DNA from: Marsupella aquatica
Taxonomy: Eukaryota; Marchantiophyta
Direction: 5' to 3'
Length of the DNA stretch: 64,000 nt
Assembly: GCA_973895155.1 (NCBI GenBank)
Contig: OZ316896.1
Location: forward strand, 2,294,001 to 2,358,000
A model generated the notes under the pieces. It was not told the origin of the DNA. It did no database searches and saw only the letters and a program-made list of their open reading frames with translations. Each line of letters starts with the position of its first letter. Position 1 is the stretch's first letter. Positions 9,276 to 19,085 of this stretch are shown here, one piece after another. A program made the position numbers and the translations under genes.

Positions 9276-12182
9276 ATGGAACCCGGGCAGAGGCCGGAGG
9301 TAAGGCTGAGGGTGAAAACCCGATTAGGGTTAGGGCGCGTTAAGCGTCGGCGGCTAGGAAGGATCAACGGGAAGAAGGACCGGCAGAGGAGAGGGGTAAG
9401 GAGCGCTTGCAGGAGATGGTGGCTCATTTGCGAGCACGAACTAGGCAGACGACGACGGGAGGCCAACTACTGTCAGCTGCTTAGGCAAGCACTCGGGGAG
9501 AGAGTAGATACCGACGATCAACCTAAGGAGGGTATGAGCAACGTCAATCAAGCAGCACATTTCTGGGGATGCCTGTTCGAACGGGCAACTGAGTACATCA
9601 AGACTTACGAGGACGAGGAGTCAGAAAGGGCAGCTCGAGAACGGCAGGAGCTCGCTCGATTGTGGGAGCTGCAGAAGACGGCTTTCTTAGGAGGCGAACT
9701 CATCAAGGACGAGTTCCTGTGGACGCCTACTTCCAATCAACTCGACGATCTTCTGTTTTGCAAAGACAGCGTCGTCGGCATCCGAGAGGCCATCAAGAAC
9801 TGCAACGACATACGCTGGGAATTAAAGGGTAGCACGGAAAGGTGGACCCAGGCAACGGTGCTAGGAGAAACCTCCACGGCAGCAGAGATGAAGAGGAAGG
9901 GAGCCGTCAACGATGAAGCCACCCCGGCAAAAAGAACGAGGTCGGCGGCACCAAAGAAGCCAGCCGAGCAGCAGAGCAGGAGGCAGGGAGAAGCCGAAGA
10001 GGAGGAGGTCGATCCCATCAAGGCCATTCCAACCAGGGATGACACCTGGAAGGGCTGGGCGGCAACCCTACCGGTGGAGGTGCAACTACATTTTGCACGG
10101 GAGGAGGATGCATGCTTTACGGCCATGCAGACCAAGAAGTACCAAGGCTTCATGGCCGGATCCGGCTTGGAGGCCTTTGTAAGATTACCATGGCTGAAGC
10201 CGGAGGTACCGGAGTCAGACCTATTAGAATTCGTGGGGTCATGGGAACCCGAGACCAATTGCACGAGGATATATGGGAAGGATTTCTATCTTACTCCCAA
10301 GGTGATTGCCGAAGTGTTTGGCTTGCCGATGGGCAATAAGACCAAAGTTGATACCAGGAAGACCTTGCCTGACAAGGAGTTCCGGTCGTTCCCCGGGCCA
10401 TCAACGAAGAATGGCTTCTTCCGGAACACCTGCACCAACCCGCACATAGGAGAGATGATCGACTTCTTGCGGGTGACCATGCATTGTAACTTGCCGAGGG
10501 CAGAGATCGGCAAAGCACAGGTCTATCTGGCAGAAAGGCCAGACCCAAGCCGGGACTACAACGGGTACCTCCTCAACCAATTGAAGAAGATCTTAAAGGA
10601 GGAGCAGCAGGTAATCGGCATGGGGAGCGTGTCGCGGCTTGGCTATCACATGCCGCTGTTGTGCCGGTATGCCAGAGGTCAGACTTTTGCCCCGGTACTT
10701 CCCCTGCAGGTAAGGGCACCCGAGGAAGCTCCAACGCCGAGGCCGTTGGCTGAGAAGCCTCAACCACCTGTTAGTCCTACGATCGAGCAGGTGTTTAGGC
10801 CCAGGAAGGAAGACTTGCCGATGCAGCAACCAGGCATGCAGAGTCTGCTGAAACTACTGGAGAAAGAAAAGAAATCGGCATCGGCAACAACAACGGCAAC
10901 GGCAACAATGCAGGACACTACTACAGAGGTAGGCCTACACCGGCTCACAAGAGAAAACCCCTTTGCTGGAGACAAGGAGAGAATCAGGCCGGAATCCAAG
11001 CCAGGTGTTCGAATGTACGTGGGAACCTCAAGCTCCGAATCTGAGGCAGAATTGCCTGAAGCTCCTACCGAGGTAGAGGAGGCAGTGGAGGACTGCAGCC
11101 ATGATAATTCCGGCTATGGGTCGGACCATCACGTTCCAGGAGTAAGGACCTGTGGCCGGTTTGTCCCCACACTTCCAAGGGTAGTGCGAGGGGACCCCAA
11201 CCAGCAGAGTAGCCCTGAGTCTCCCCCACCAGATGTTGCTCCCCCGAGCTTCGACGGCATAAAACAGACGGTGCAAGAATTTCAGGAGCGAATCAAGCAG
11301 GAGGAAGAGGCCGCCCTGGCTAAGGAAAAGGATTTACCAGGAGGAGATTGGCCGGAGGACATCAGGCGGCTAGCCGAAAAAGGAAGCAAACCTCTAGCCA
11401 CGATTGAAGAGATCCGCAGGACGGCTTGGGAGCAGAGGCCACGATGGGCGATGCCGATCACTTCTACTTACTCCACCTACGCTAAGAATAGAGCCATGGA
11501 GTATGGTGAGATGTGTGGGGAACTTGCGCTCGGCATCTTTGGAGAGGAGTTGGAGGTAGGACCCTTTTTCCATAGGGAGCAGTTGGAGAAGCACCAATTA
11601 GAAGAAGCGGTGGCTTTAGAGAGAAGCAAGAAGGACGAGGTCATTCGGCGGCTTAGGAGGATGGGAGCCGAGATTGAAGATCTAAGGGCGGCCAAGAAAG
11701 CCCAAGATGAACTGCGGATTAAACGACATGAGCTGAACATCATGCAGGGGCAGTTGGACGCCGCGCAGGCTGATAATCAGAATATCAAGGATAAACTGAC
11801 TCAGACGCAGGAAGAGTTGGCCGACACGATCAAAGAAAGGGAAAAGTGGAAGCAAGAGCTGAAGAATACAGAGGAGGCCCACATAACAGCCAACAGCCGG
11901 GCCATGGCGGAGACCCAAAGAAAGGAATGGGCGTTGAAAGGGGAGCTCGAGAAAATCCGCGGAGCCCTTGAGCAGAAGGAGGTTGAGTTAGGGAAATCCT
12001 ATCAAGGGATTATGGCGCTGCAGCAGGAGCTTGCGTCCCTGACGGCCAGCTTCAAGGCCGACCTAAGGGAGAAGGACGAGATGCTCGAACAGACTTACGC
12101 CGTTTTTCACGAAATCGAAAACACACTTCTCGTTTGGTGGTCATACTTCTCGTTTGGTCCGTCACTGTGTTTAGCCTTGTGA
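9276..12182 (+). CDS. Long gag-like coiled-coil protein of a transposable element
   Basis: An ORF open from 9237 has its first ATG at 9276 (MEPGQRPEV). Its layout is a basic N-terminus, a globular part, an Arg/Lys-rich linker (about 9900-10,010), a second conserved block (about 10,270-10,680, with DFYLTPKVIAEVFGLP and later LGYHMPLLCRYARG), a Pro-rich segment, and a long coiled coil (about 11,570-12,100). The same block order, with clear local similarity in the second block, occurs in the ORF at 22,551-24,899, so both belong to one repeated family. No protease, reverse transcriptase or integrase follows. From about 12,106 the sequence switches to an opposing gag relic, so the last ~25 residues are probably not native. 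A structural gag-like role is inferred from architecture only. Confidence 0.5.
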   Translation: MEPGQRPEVRLRVKTRLGLGRVKRRRLGRINGKKDRQRRGVRSACRRWWLICEHELGRRRREANYCQLLRQALGERVDTDDQPKEGMSNVNQAAHFWGCLFERATEYIKTYEDEESERAARERQELARLWELQKTAFLGGELIKDEFLWTPTSNQLDDLLFCKDSVVGIREAIKNCNDIRWELKGSTERWTQATVLGETSTAAEMKRKGAVNDEATPAKRTRSAAPKKPAEQQSRRQGEAEEEEVDPIKAIPTRDDTWKGWAATLPVEVQLHFAREEDACFTAMQTKKYQGFMAGSGLEAFVRLPWLKPEVPESDLLEFVGSWEPETNCTRIYGKDFYLTPKVIAEVFGLPMGNKTKVDTRKTLPDKEFRSFPGPSTKNGFFRNTCTNPHIGEMIDFLRVTMHCNLPRAEIGKAQVYLAERPDPSRDYNGYLLNQLKKILKEEQQVIGMGSVSRLGYHMPLLCRYARGQTFAPVLPLQVRAPEEAPTPRPLAEKPQPPVSPTIEQVFRPRKEDLPMQQPGMQSLLKLLEKEKKSASATTTATATMQDTTTEVGLHRLTRENPFAGDKERIRPESKPGVRMYVGTSSSESEAELPEAPTEVEEAVEDCSHDNSGYGSDHHVPGVRTCGRFVPTLPRVVRGDPNQQSSPESPPPDVAPPSFDGIKQTVQEFQERIKQEEEAALAKEKDLPGGDWPEDIRRLAEKGSKPLATIEEIRRTAWEQRPRWAMPITSTYSTYAKNRAMEYGEMCGELALGIFGEELEVGPFFHREQLEKHQLEEAVALERSKKDEVIRRLRRMGAEIEDLRAAKKAQDELRIKRHELNIMQGQLDAAQADNQNIKDKLTQTQEELADTIKEREKWKQELKNTEEAHITANSRAMAETQRKEWALKGELEKIRGALEQKEVELGKSYQGIMALQQELASLTASFKADLREKDEMLEQTYAVFHEIENTLLVWWSYFSFGPSLCLAL

Positions 12183-13345
12183 TTAGGATTGCCACAGTAG
12201 TTGCAAGATGGCAGCATGAAAGCAACATATGCTGGTTTGGTCTTGGAAGCATACTGTGGCACACGGGAAGGGGTGGTCATTGTAGGGGCAGCAGCCTGGT
12301 ACCTGGATCGCGGTGGACGCGCAATACTGGCCTCATAATGTGCATGGGCCAACTCAAGTTTCTCATCAGTGTCATAGACAGTGAACAGTGTATAGCCGTC
12401 TCCAAACTCTGAGAATACTTGTTGCAACACTTGCGAATGGAGAGCTGGTGTGCCCTCCAATGTGCGAAGATAGCGATGAGCAGCTTCCAGGTCAGTGATG
12501 CTCTGGGTGTCCTCCTTCAGCTTGAGAAGCTGGCGATACATCATCTTCAATGTTTCATCGCGCTGCCTCACAAAGGTGGCCAACTGCATGATTTTGTCAG
12601 CACTCTTGATTGGGAATTCCAATTCAACAACCTGGAAAAACTCAGCCATTGGATCAGCAAAGGCAAGGGAATCAATGGTGGGAGAAATGCTTGATGTAGC
12701 CTGTGCCAAGACAGTGGGAGTAACTGGCGTAGTGGTAGGAACTGGAGTAGGAGGGGAAGTGGCAGGAGCAGCAGCATGGGCTGCAATGGCATTCTGTAAG
12801 GCCAATTGTGAGGCTGCCGCAATTTCACTGGCATAGGTAGGGTTAGGCAACCTTGTGACAGCAAGCAGCCATTGAGAATGCTGCTCATACACATCCAAAG
12901 CCTCATGGTGCACATACCTGGCTAGCTGCTTAAATGCAAAAGCATTTGTGAAATTGTTGCCGTACTTCAACTCCAATTTGTAAACGACAGTGTAGAAAGT
13001 GGATTTGAACTCACGTAAAGAGACAATGCCTGGCCGCCCGCTGAAGCGCTCAATGCGGCCAGATGAGTGGTTGACATCCATGCTGTATGTCGGTGAAGCA
13101 AGAACAACCACTGATGCAGAAGGGGTAAATGGCAATGAAGTGATAGCAGGCTTCGGAGTAGTGGTGAAGCGATCGCCAAATATAGCAGGAGGATTGCGTG
13201 GTGTGGGTGTTGCTGCTGTCTGTGGACGTCGTCAAAATTTCCGAGACTCCAATGAAATTGGCACCAATGGTCGTGGATCACTCCGTAAATGGTACCTGGG
13301 TGTCGGTGGCGATGTGCTGCTATGACTTGGCTCCTCTGCTGACAT
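12107..13345 (-). pseudogene. Retrotransposon gag with degenerate zinc knuckle
   Basis: The frame starts at an ATG at 13345-13343 and runs to 12107 with one in-frame TGA at 13234-13232. It encodes a typical gag: a FSGRPGIVSLREFKSTF motif near the start of the capsid-like part, an Ala/Pro/Thr-rich linker, helices, and a C-terminal knuckle CNYCGNPNHKAKHS. The knuckle fits CX2CX4HX4C except that the last Cys is Ser. No pol region follows, because the frame ends at the junction with the opposing gag-like ORF near 12,106. It is a 5' fragment of an LTR retrotransposon inserted or rearranged in reverse. Copia versus gypsy cannot be settled from gag alone. Confidence 0.6.
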
Positions 13346-13581
13346 GCTGCATGCTCACCCGGGGTGCCTAAATAAAAAATGTCCCCCTTCCCGGTGGTAC
13401 AAGGTGCCAATGGGAAAGAAACTGACAAGAAAAATGAGTGGTAGCCCCAAGGCTAGGAAATAAAACCCACAAAGGAAACAACAGTGCGAGGCAGAAATGT
13501 GTAGACCGGCCCTGCCGAAAATATACTCACAAAAAAATGAACGGAAAGAAAACAAGAGGAGACGGTGAAAAGGGTTCTCCG
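13346..13581. other. Leader of the reversed gag relic
   Basis: No supported gene. It lies upstream of the minus-strand gag start and probably represents its 5' leader. I could not identify a convincing primer-binding site. Confidence 0.3.
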
Positions 13582-13636
13582 TTATGTGTATACACAGGGG
13601 TCTCTGTATACACATAAAGGGCACCAGTCGGTGCCC
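13582..13636. repeat. Two adjacent perfect-stem inverted repeats
   Basis: The first has 13-bp arms TTATGTGTATACA (13582-13594) and TGTATACACATAA (13605-13617) with a 10-base loop. The second, directly after, has 7-bp arms GGGCACC and GGTGCCC with loop AGTC (13619-13636). The first arm motif recurs at about 14,473-14,484, so these may mark the edge of an LTR or other element. Confidence 0.7.
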
Positions 13637-14490
13637 AATGTGGATACATCGTCGGGCTCCCTAGAAGAAAAAGAGGCCGGAAAGAAGCAGGTGTATGCAC
13701 ACTCGGGAGGCACGGTACCCTATGCTGCAGGGCGCGGCGAGGCGAGGCTCGGTGACAACTTCATGGCTAGGGCCCTGCATAGGGCTTCGTGCCCCACTAT
13801 GAGCTCCCGAAAAGATGGGGCTACGAGCTCCCCCTATCCCCCTTTTGGGCCTCGTGCCCTGGCAGCGAGTGACTCCCGAGAGAGGAGTCGAGTGTACTCC
13901 CCCCCCTCTTTAATGCTGAATTAAGGGCTTCGTGCCCTGCAGGAGTACTCCCGTGTGAGGGAGGTCGAATTGAACTCCCCTCCCCTGCTTCAATGTGCTT
14001 AGGGCCTTGTGCCCTCTCCTGGCACTCTCGCCCCCCTCCTTTAATGTTGCTTCATGCCCTGCAGGAGACTCCCCCTACTTTAATGTGTACTCCTGTCCCC
14101 TCCTCTTAATTTGCCATAGGGCCTCGTGCCCTCCATCCTCTCTCGCTTATGCTCGGCCACGGCAGGATGCAAAACAAAGGAATAGCGAGGCGACGAGGCA
14201 AAAAAGGAGTAAGAAAGGCAGAAAGAAAAGGGGCGCGCGGCCCTATGCAGTCGGGAAATAGTCGCGCGCAGTGGCCGAGGCAGTCCGGTGGTGGTCGCGC
14301 GGCAGCCGTGGCCGGGAAATGGCCATAAAAACTAACAAAAAAGGGGCCCCGAACTGCCAAAGGGTCTTAAAAATGCGAGCGAGGGCGCAGCGGCCTGTGC
14401 AGTCGGCAGCAAGTCGCCGATGTAGGTCACAAAGAAGGTTGCGGCCGGGAAAAAAAAATTTGGGCCCCTTGTTATGTGTATACTCCACAA
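13605..14490 (-). repeat. Possible LTR of the reversed gag element
   Basis: The region is bounded by TGTATACACATAA on the left and its reverse complement TTATGTGTATAC on the right, ending near CCACA, compatible with a TG...CA long terminal repeat about 0.9 kb long upstream of the minus-strand gag. It contains no supported ORF. No second copy was found, so the call rests on the terminal motifs and position only. Confidence 0.25.
13780..14135. repeat. Degenerate tandem repeat with AGGGCYTYGTGCCCT boxes
   Basis: Near-palindromic boxes of the form AGGGC(T/C)T(C/T)GTGCCCT recur at about 13787, 13847, 13924, 14000, 14048 (partial) and 14118, separated by C-rich text with ACTCCC and CTTTAATG motifs. 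This is a decayed minisatellite inside the possible LTR. Confidence 0.6.
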
Positions 14491-15000
14491 TAAACCCATA
14501 ACTTTTAACTCGTCACTCCGATGTTCATCAAAGAAATTGCAATGGCTTCACCAGAAATTGTCGAAATCGTCACGAGCAATCTTCTTCCCCTCACTGCCAA
14601 CTCGGCAGTTCTTCTTGAATAAAAGGCATAAGAGAAACAATTGTACTGAAATCGAATCGAAAACCGGTAGGATGCCAAGATCGGTCGGGAGCATCTAATG
14701 AATCACTGTGTGAATCCCGTGTACGGAACCGACGAGCACTGTCTGAGCTCTGTCAACAGCGATTCAAGAATAACTGAAAACCCACAAAGAAAGACATGCC
14801 CTAAGTAAACAAAGTCCTGGCGTCACACTAACAAGCGTGTTTGCTTCAAGAACGCCTGGCATTTGCTATAAGAACATGTCGCTAACTCAAGTAGTACACT
14901 AGCCCTAACTACATACCTAGCGGGCATGCGAGGGACATGCCGATGTGCATAAGAGGCACTGTCCCTCGGCATGACATTGCAGTCTTTTATATCAATGTAT
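14491..15000. other. Non-coding, possible tail of a TG...CA element
   Basis: No supported gene. The text resembles the 3' part of an element: its end near 14,975 (GGCATGACA) mirrors the start near 9162. Several short direct words recur (GAACATGTC, CTAACTACATACC). Confidence 0.25.
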
Positions 15001-15009
15001 GTTTGTTTT

Positions 15010-15780
15010 GATTTATTTTAGGCAAGGTGTATTCGTTGTATTTTTGGATTTTGAAATTATTTTACCCCCCTTTAATACTTTTAATTTTATTTTTTGAGAC
15101 CCCCTTTTAGGTCTATACTCAGGGGCCTCAATCCAAGGGGTGTCCCATATCACACCCAAAATTTTGGGGGCAATAAACACAATAAAACTTAAGTCAATAA
15201 ATTTATTTGAAGAATTTTTTACCCCTACCTTAATTGAATTTTCTTGGAATATTCTCAACTATGGTTTAAAAAAACCCCTATGTTTCTTATAATTCTCAAA
15301 ATTGGATTAAAACAAATGTTCTTCAACAAAAATTTAAAATTCTTTAACTAAACCTAATAAAAAACCTATATAAATTAGTTGCGCGTGATAGGTTGGAAGA
15401 AAAGATGTGAGAACCCCAGGGCTCTATATTTATTTTTCAATCTTGGCCAGATGTCCTTTTTCCTACATTGTTTTTGCCTTTTAATATTCAAGTTATATTA
15501 AACTGCCTTCATACACTATAGATACCTAGACCCTCTTAACTAAAGCTTAGAGTTCTGTCTCCTAATTTTATGGTTTTGAGTAACTTATGTGTCTCTACCC
15601 TAAGTCATTTATGGTGTTACCTTGTGTTCTGGATCCTACTCAGGTTATTTTGTTTTATTGAGATTTATATATATATATATTGATATTTAAATTTATTTTA
15701 GGCAAGGTGTATCCTTTGTATTTTTGGACTTTGGAATTATTTTTAATCTTTTTAATTTTCTTGTTTGAGGACCTTTATAC
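15010..15780. repeat. Direct repeat pair in AT-rich DNA
   Basis: About 80 bp around TTTATTTTAGGCAAGGTGTA occurs at about 15,010-15,110 and again at about 15,690-15,775, both followed by TTGTATTTTTGGA and a T-rich stretch. It flanks MITE-like copy B and may be the end of a larger repeat. Confidence 0.55.
15121..15424 (+). repeat. MITE-like repeat, copy B
   Basis: A diverged relative of the unit at 5041-5295. It shares the AGGGGCCT start, the CTTGGAATATTCT core (about 15,241-15,253), the CAAAATTGGATTAAAA segment (about 15,297), the GCGTGATAG box and an AACCCCAGGGCT end. Confidence 0.5.
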
Positions 15781-16130
15781 TTATTTATTTTTAAATCTTG
15801 CCCATCTTATGGTAGAATAAGTTTTTTATCATTAAATCAATTTATATTAAATTGATTCTTTATACACACAGACCCTAAGCTATTGATTCTTAAGAGTGGG
15901 ATGGAAGCCAAGATTTGTGATATACATTCAAACATTTCACCCCCTCCCCTCTTAACCGGAGCTCATAGTTATGTTTCCTAAGTTTATGGTTTTGAGTTAC
16001 ATTTTGTGGGCTTAAGTCATTATGGCAAAGAGGCCCACCAGTTTTTAAAAGAGATTCACGATAGTTTAGAAGCTAAACAAGTGTCTACCCAAAAAAATGG
16101 CAAGTGGGTATGAAAGTGGGGCCAACACTT
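15781..16130. other. AT-rich non-coding stretch
   Basis: No ORF, RNA gene or clear repeat was recognised. Short partial echoes of 15,480-15,640 occur (AGTTACATTTTGTGGGC-like text), suggesting old duplicated filler. Confidence 0.35.
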
Positions 16131-16139
16131 TGTAACGGA

Positions 16140-16820
16140 ATATATTAAGCATTGAGGCACAATTACTAAGTCACCCAAAACTAGTTTATTCTTGCTTTAA
16201 AGGGGTTACTAAAAATTCATCCTAGCTCTAAAAAGGATTGATTAGTTATTCTTCTCAACATGGGAATCTTTTTGAGTGGGAAACACTACAAGACAAACTA
16301 TTTTACCTTTTTGGAGTGAATCTCTACACTTTTAGGTACCTTAATGGATATTTTTTTGTTTATAAAATATGACAGTCCTAAAAGCCCGCCTAAAAGCTTT
16401 GTGTTACCATTTGGGGAAGATTGTTTAAAGTTGGAGCAACATCATATTGGGATATTGAGGCACAAGTATCAAGTCACCCAAATCTAATTACTCTTACTTT
16501 GAAGGGGTTAACTAAAAATCCATTTAAGCTCTCAAAAGGAATCATTGATTATTCTTCTCAATATGTGGAATCCTTTGAGCCAACACATTATAAGACAAAC
16601 CTTTACCTTTTTGGAGGGAATCTTCAGGATTTAGGTGCCTTAAACAATACTGGTTTTCTCATTTATGGATGTAGTACTACTAAAAGCTTCTTATTACCAT
16701 TTGAGGGCGATTGTTTAGAGTTGGAACAACCATATCCCATAAATGCTCACTCAGCTTTTTCCTTTTATGTTTATAAGGGCATTGTGGGGACAAGATCTAG
16801 GTCATTTCTCTAGGCTCTGC
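16140..16820 (+). repeat. Tandem ~300-bp coding-like duplication with a 130-aa ORF
   Basis: Two diverged copies lie head to tail, about 16,140-16,438 and 16,440-16,735. Both carry GAGGCACAANTANNAAGTCACCCAAA-type text, TTGAAGGGGTTA-like text, ACCTTTTTGGAG and GATTGTTTANAGTTGGA. The second copy keeps a 130-codon ORF (16,421-16,813) of unknown family; the first is broken by stops. The protein is Ser/Leu-rich without recognised motifs. It is probably the remains of a repeated-domain gene. Confidence 0.4.
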
Positions 16821-17500
16821 TTTTACTAAAGTTAGAAGGAAACAAAAATATCTCATACCTTTCATTGTAGTAAGGTCCTCTTTTTGGAGATTTACAGACA
16901 ACAATTAATAGCTCCTTAAAACTCAAGCTCAAACTCTTGGGCCATCATAATTTTTGTGGGCATCATATCCAATAATCCCAGGGTCCTCACTTTTTTTTTA
17001 AGATTACTACCATTCCACGCAAATAAGTTAGGGGTTTTTAATTCAATCAGATGAAAGAGTTCACTTTAGTTGAAAAACATTAAGGTTTTCAATCCAATTT
17101 TGAAAATTGTAAGTTAGAGCTATAGGGTTTTTTCAACCAAATTTAAGAGTATTCCTAGAATATCCCATAAAGTTAGGGCCTAAAATACTAAAAATTGTTT
17201 ATTTTCTATAAGTTTTATGGTGTTTATTACTTGAAAACTTTGCACATGATAGGGTCCCACCAGCCTTGGAGTAAGGCTCCCAAGCCCATAATGCCCTCTC
17301 AGCGATACCTTAATGTTTAATGTATACTTACTATACTGCCCTTCTTCATTTTTCCTTTCAAGTTTTCAGGGCATTATGGGAGCATATGTAATGTCCCGGA
17401 CAAGATCTGGATAGTTTATGTAGGAAGATTCTCCTCTCTTTTTACTAAAGTTAGAAAAAAACAAAAATATCTCAGACATACCTTTTAGTGTAGTAAGGTC
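16777..17500. repeat. Direct repeat pair of ~110 bp
   Basis: GGGCATTNTGGGNNCA, then GACAAGATCT, TTTTACTAAAGTTAGAA and CATACCTTT...TAGTGTAGTAAGGTC occur at about 16,777-16,880 and again at about 17,368-17,505, flanking MITE-like copy C. Confidence 0.6.
16977..17282 (-). repeat. MITE-like repeat, copy C (reversed)
   Basis: The reverse complement aligns with copies A and B through the GTATTCCTAGAATATCCCA core (about 17,148-17,166), the TTTTCAATCCAATTTTG segment (about 17,088) and the CACATGATAGGGTCCC end. Confidence 0.45.
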
Positions 17501-17610
17501 TTGTTTCCTGAACCTTATGGGCCCGGTTTTCACTGTCGGACAAGATGTGTCCTTGTCCGACACGACAAATGACAACTTGTCCATTCAAAAACCCTCTATT
17601 TGTCCAATAT

Positions 17611-18221
17611 TCTCTGATATTCCCCGGCCCGGTGTCAAATTCTCCCGGCCCCTCCCGGCCGAGCACCACACTCTCCCGGCCTGGTCGAAAATCTTCCCGG
17701 CCAGGTCCTAAAACCCCCCTGCCCGGCCCGGCCGGGGGTTGGGGAGGGACGGGAGAGGGGAGACCGGGCCGGGGGAGGGAGGCCGGGGCGCGGGGTGGGG
17801 TGGGGACGGGGCGGGGAGGGAGGCCGGGGGTGGGGAGACCAGGCCGGGGGGCAGGGAGGCCAGGGCGGGGGGTGGGTGCCCGGGCGGGAGGGGGGGCGGG
17901 GGGGGAGAGGGGAGGGGAGGGAAGCCGGGGGTGGGGAGGGGAGGGAGGGAGGCCGGGCCGGGGGGAGGAAGGCCGGGCCGGGGGGGCAGTGGGAGAGGAG
18001 AAAGGCCGGGGCCGGGGCGGGGGTGAGAGAAGCCGAGGGTGGGGAGGGGAGGGAGGGAGGCCGGGGCGGGGGGGGGGGAGTGGGAGAGGAGGAAGGCTGG
18101 GGGGAGGGGGGAGCGGGGGCTGGGAGGCCGGGGGAAGGGGAGGGAGGGGCGGGCCGGGGGGCAGGGCGGCCGGGCGGTAATTTACTTTGCGGCCGGGGCG
18201 GTAATTTACTTTGCGGCCGGG
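17611..18221. repeat. Extremely G-rich low-complexity tract
   Basis: A CCCGGCC-rich entry (17,617-17,710) leads into about 460 bases almost entirely of G-runs with GGCCGGGG, GGGAGGG and GGGGCGGG words (17,711-18,172). It ends in two direct copies of GCGGTAATTTACTTTGCGGC (about 18,174-18,221). The plus strand has many G-quadruplex-type runs. Long ORFs on both strands here (Gly/Arg or Pro-rich) are composition artefacts. TTAGGGTTAGGGG and ATTAGGGTTAAAAG follow. Confidence 0.8.
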
Positions 18222-18480
18222 ATTAGGGTTAGGGGCCACGAGACGGCCAAAATTAGGGTTAAAAGAGTGTAAACCAAAAATTAAGGCTAAAAATACGGGA
18301 AAAGGGGTCCGTGGGAGGCCATAAAAGGGGAGACCCCCAATCATTGTACACACAACTTAGTACGAGAAACACTAAGCCACTAAGGTCTAAGGGTAAGTTT
18401 TGCAATACTTCTCAATTTTAGAGTCTTATAATGAAATGTTTTTCTTTAGTGAATTGTAATGGAGTAATATATATGAATTT
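18222..18480 (+). promoter_or_regulatory. TATA-like element upstream of the hAT gene
   Basis: CCATAAAAGGGG (about 18,319-18,330) resembles a TATA box. A CACAACTTAG stretch follows about 30 bases later and the hAT relic begins at about 19.09 kb. No ORF is present. It could equally be a promoter of an inserted element. Confidence 0.3.
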
Positions 18481-18820
18481 TTGTATGCGCGGGTCTGGAG
18501 CCTTGGCTCGGCTCGGGATATTTCATACAAGAGTTCTATATATTAACTTAACAACTTAACGTCATTTATTTAGTAAGCAAAAAAATTTCAAAGGATAGAG
18601 AAACCCATGTGCGTAGGCTTGGAGCTTTGGCTCAGTCTGTGATATTTCACATGTGTGTCACAATTTCCCTGAAAATATTTCTGCTTTATAAAGAAGTGAT
18701 TGTTAAGTTATAGATATTCTATAACTTAGGACGAAGTAGGGATGTAAGCAAGTATGAGAGATTGGGAAACGATGGTGCGTAATCTTGGAGTCTCGACTCA
18801 GATTGTGGTAATTCATCAAA
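18481..18820 (+). repeat. Three copies of a conserved hairpin with covarying stems
   Basis: Copies lie at 18,481-18,530, 18,606-18,653 and 18,771-18,817. Each has an outer stem with a different sequence (TTGTATG/CATACAA; CATGTG/CACATG; GATG/CATC) around a conserved 36-39-base interior reading roughly GCG..GG.CTGGAG...CTC.G...GATATTT. The interior holds a small hairpin, GAGCC-TT-GGCTC in copy 1 and GAGTC-TC-GACTC in copy 3, a compensatory change (copy 2 has a G-T pair). Conserved interior with changing but paired stems suggests selection on structure. They precede the hAT relic and may lie in its leader. Confidence 0.6.
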
Positions 18821-19085
18821 GTGTCCTACTCTTTTATACTTGTTACAACCAAACATAAAAACAACAAAAATACTATGATAAAATTTAGGGAACTCAAAAT
18901 GTTGTGCAATGTGATTATTCTTGGGGTTCATTGTATCTGCTATATGAAGTTTGATATACAATAAATATTTATTTTGTATTGTTGTATTTATGTATGTTCA
19001 GTGTGCGTTGGAGAGGAGATGACACTGTCATTTTATTGACGGTACACTGTAGAATTTGAATTTTGCATGTACATCTTTCTTTACA
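18821..19085. other. AT-rich leader before the hAT ORF
   Basis: No gene recognised. It probably contains 5' untranslated or intronic sequence of the hAT relic. Confidence 0.3.

Noticed and set aside
9162-14975. Single 5.8-kb TG...CA element around the gag-like ORF
   Set aside because: The ends look related (TGTGATGCC and TGTCATGCC) but the flanking bases do not match as a target duplication, and a foreign gag interrupts it; kept only as a low-confidence note.
18222-18260. Telomere-type TTAGGG repeats
   Set aside because: Only one or two units (TTAGGGTTAGGGG), too short for telomeric DNA.
17472-18353. 293-aa Pro-rich ORF and Gly/Arg-rich ORFs in the G-rich tract
   Set aside because: Open on both strands because of base composition only; no conserved motif.
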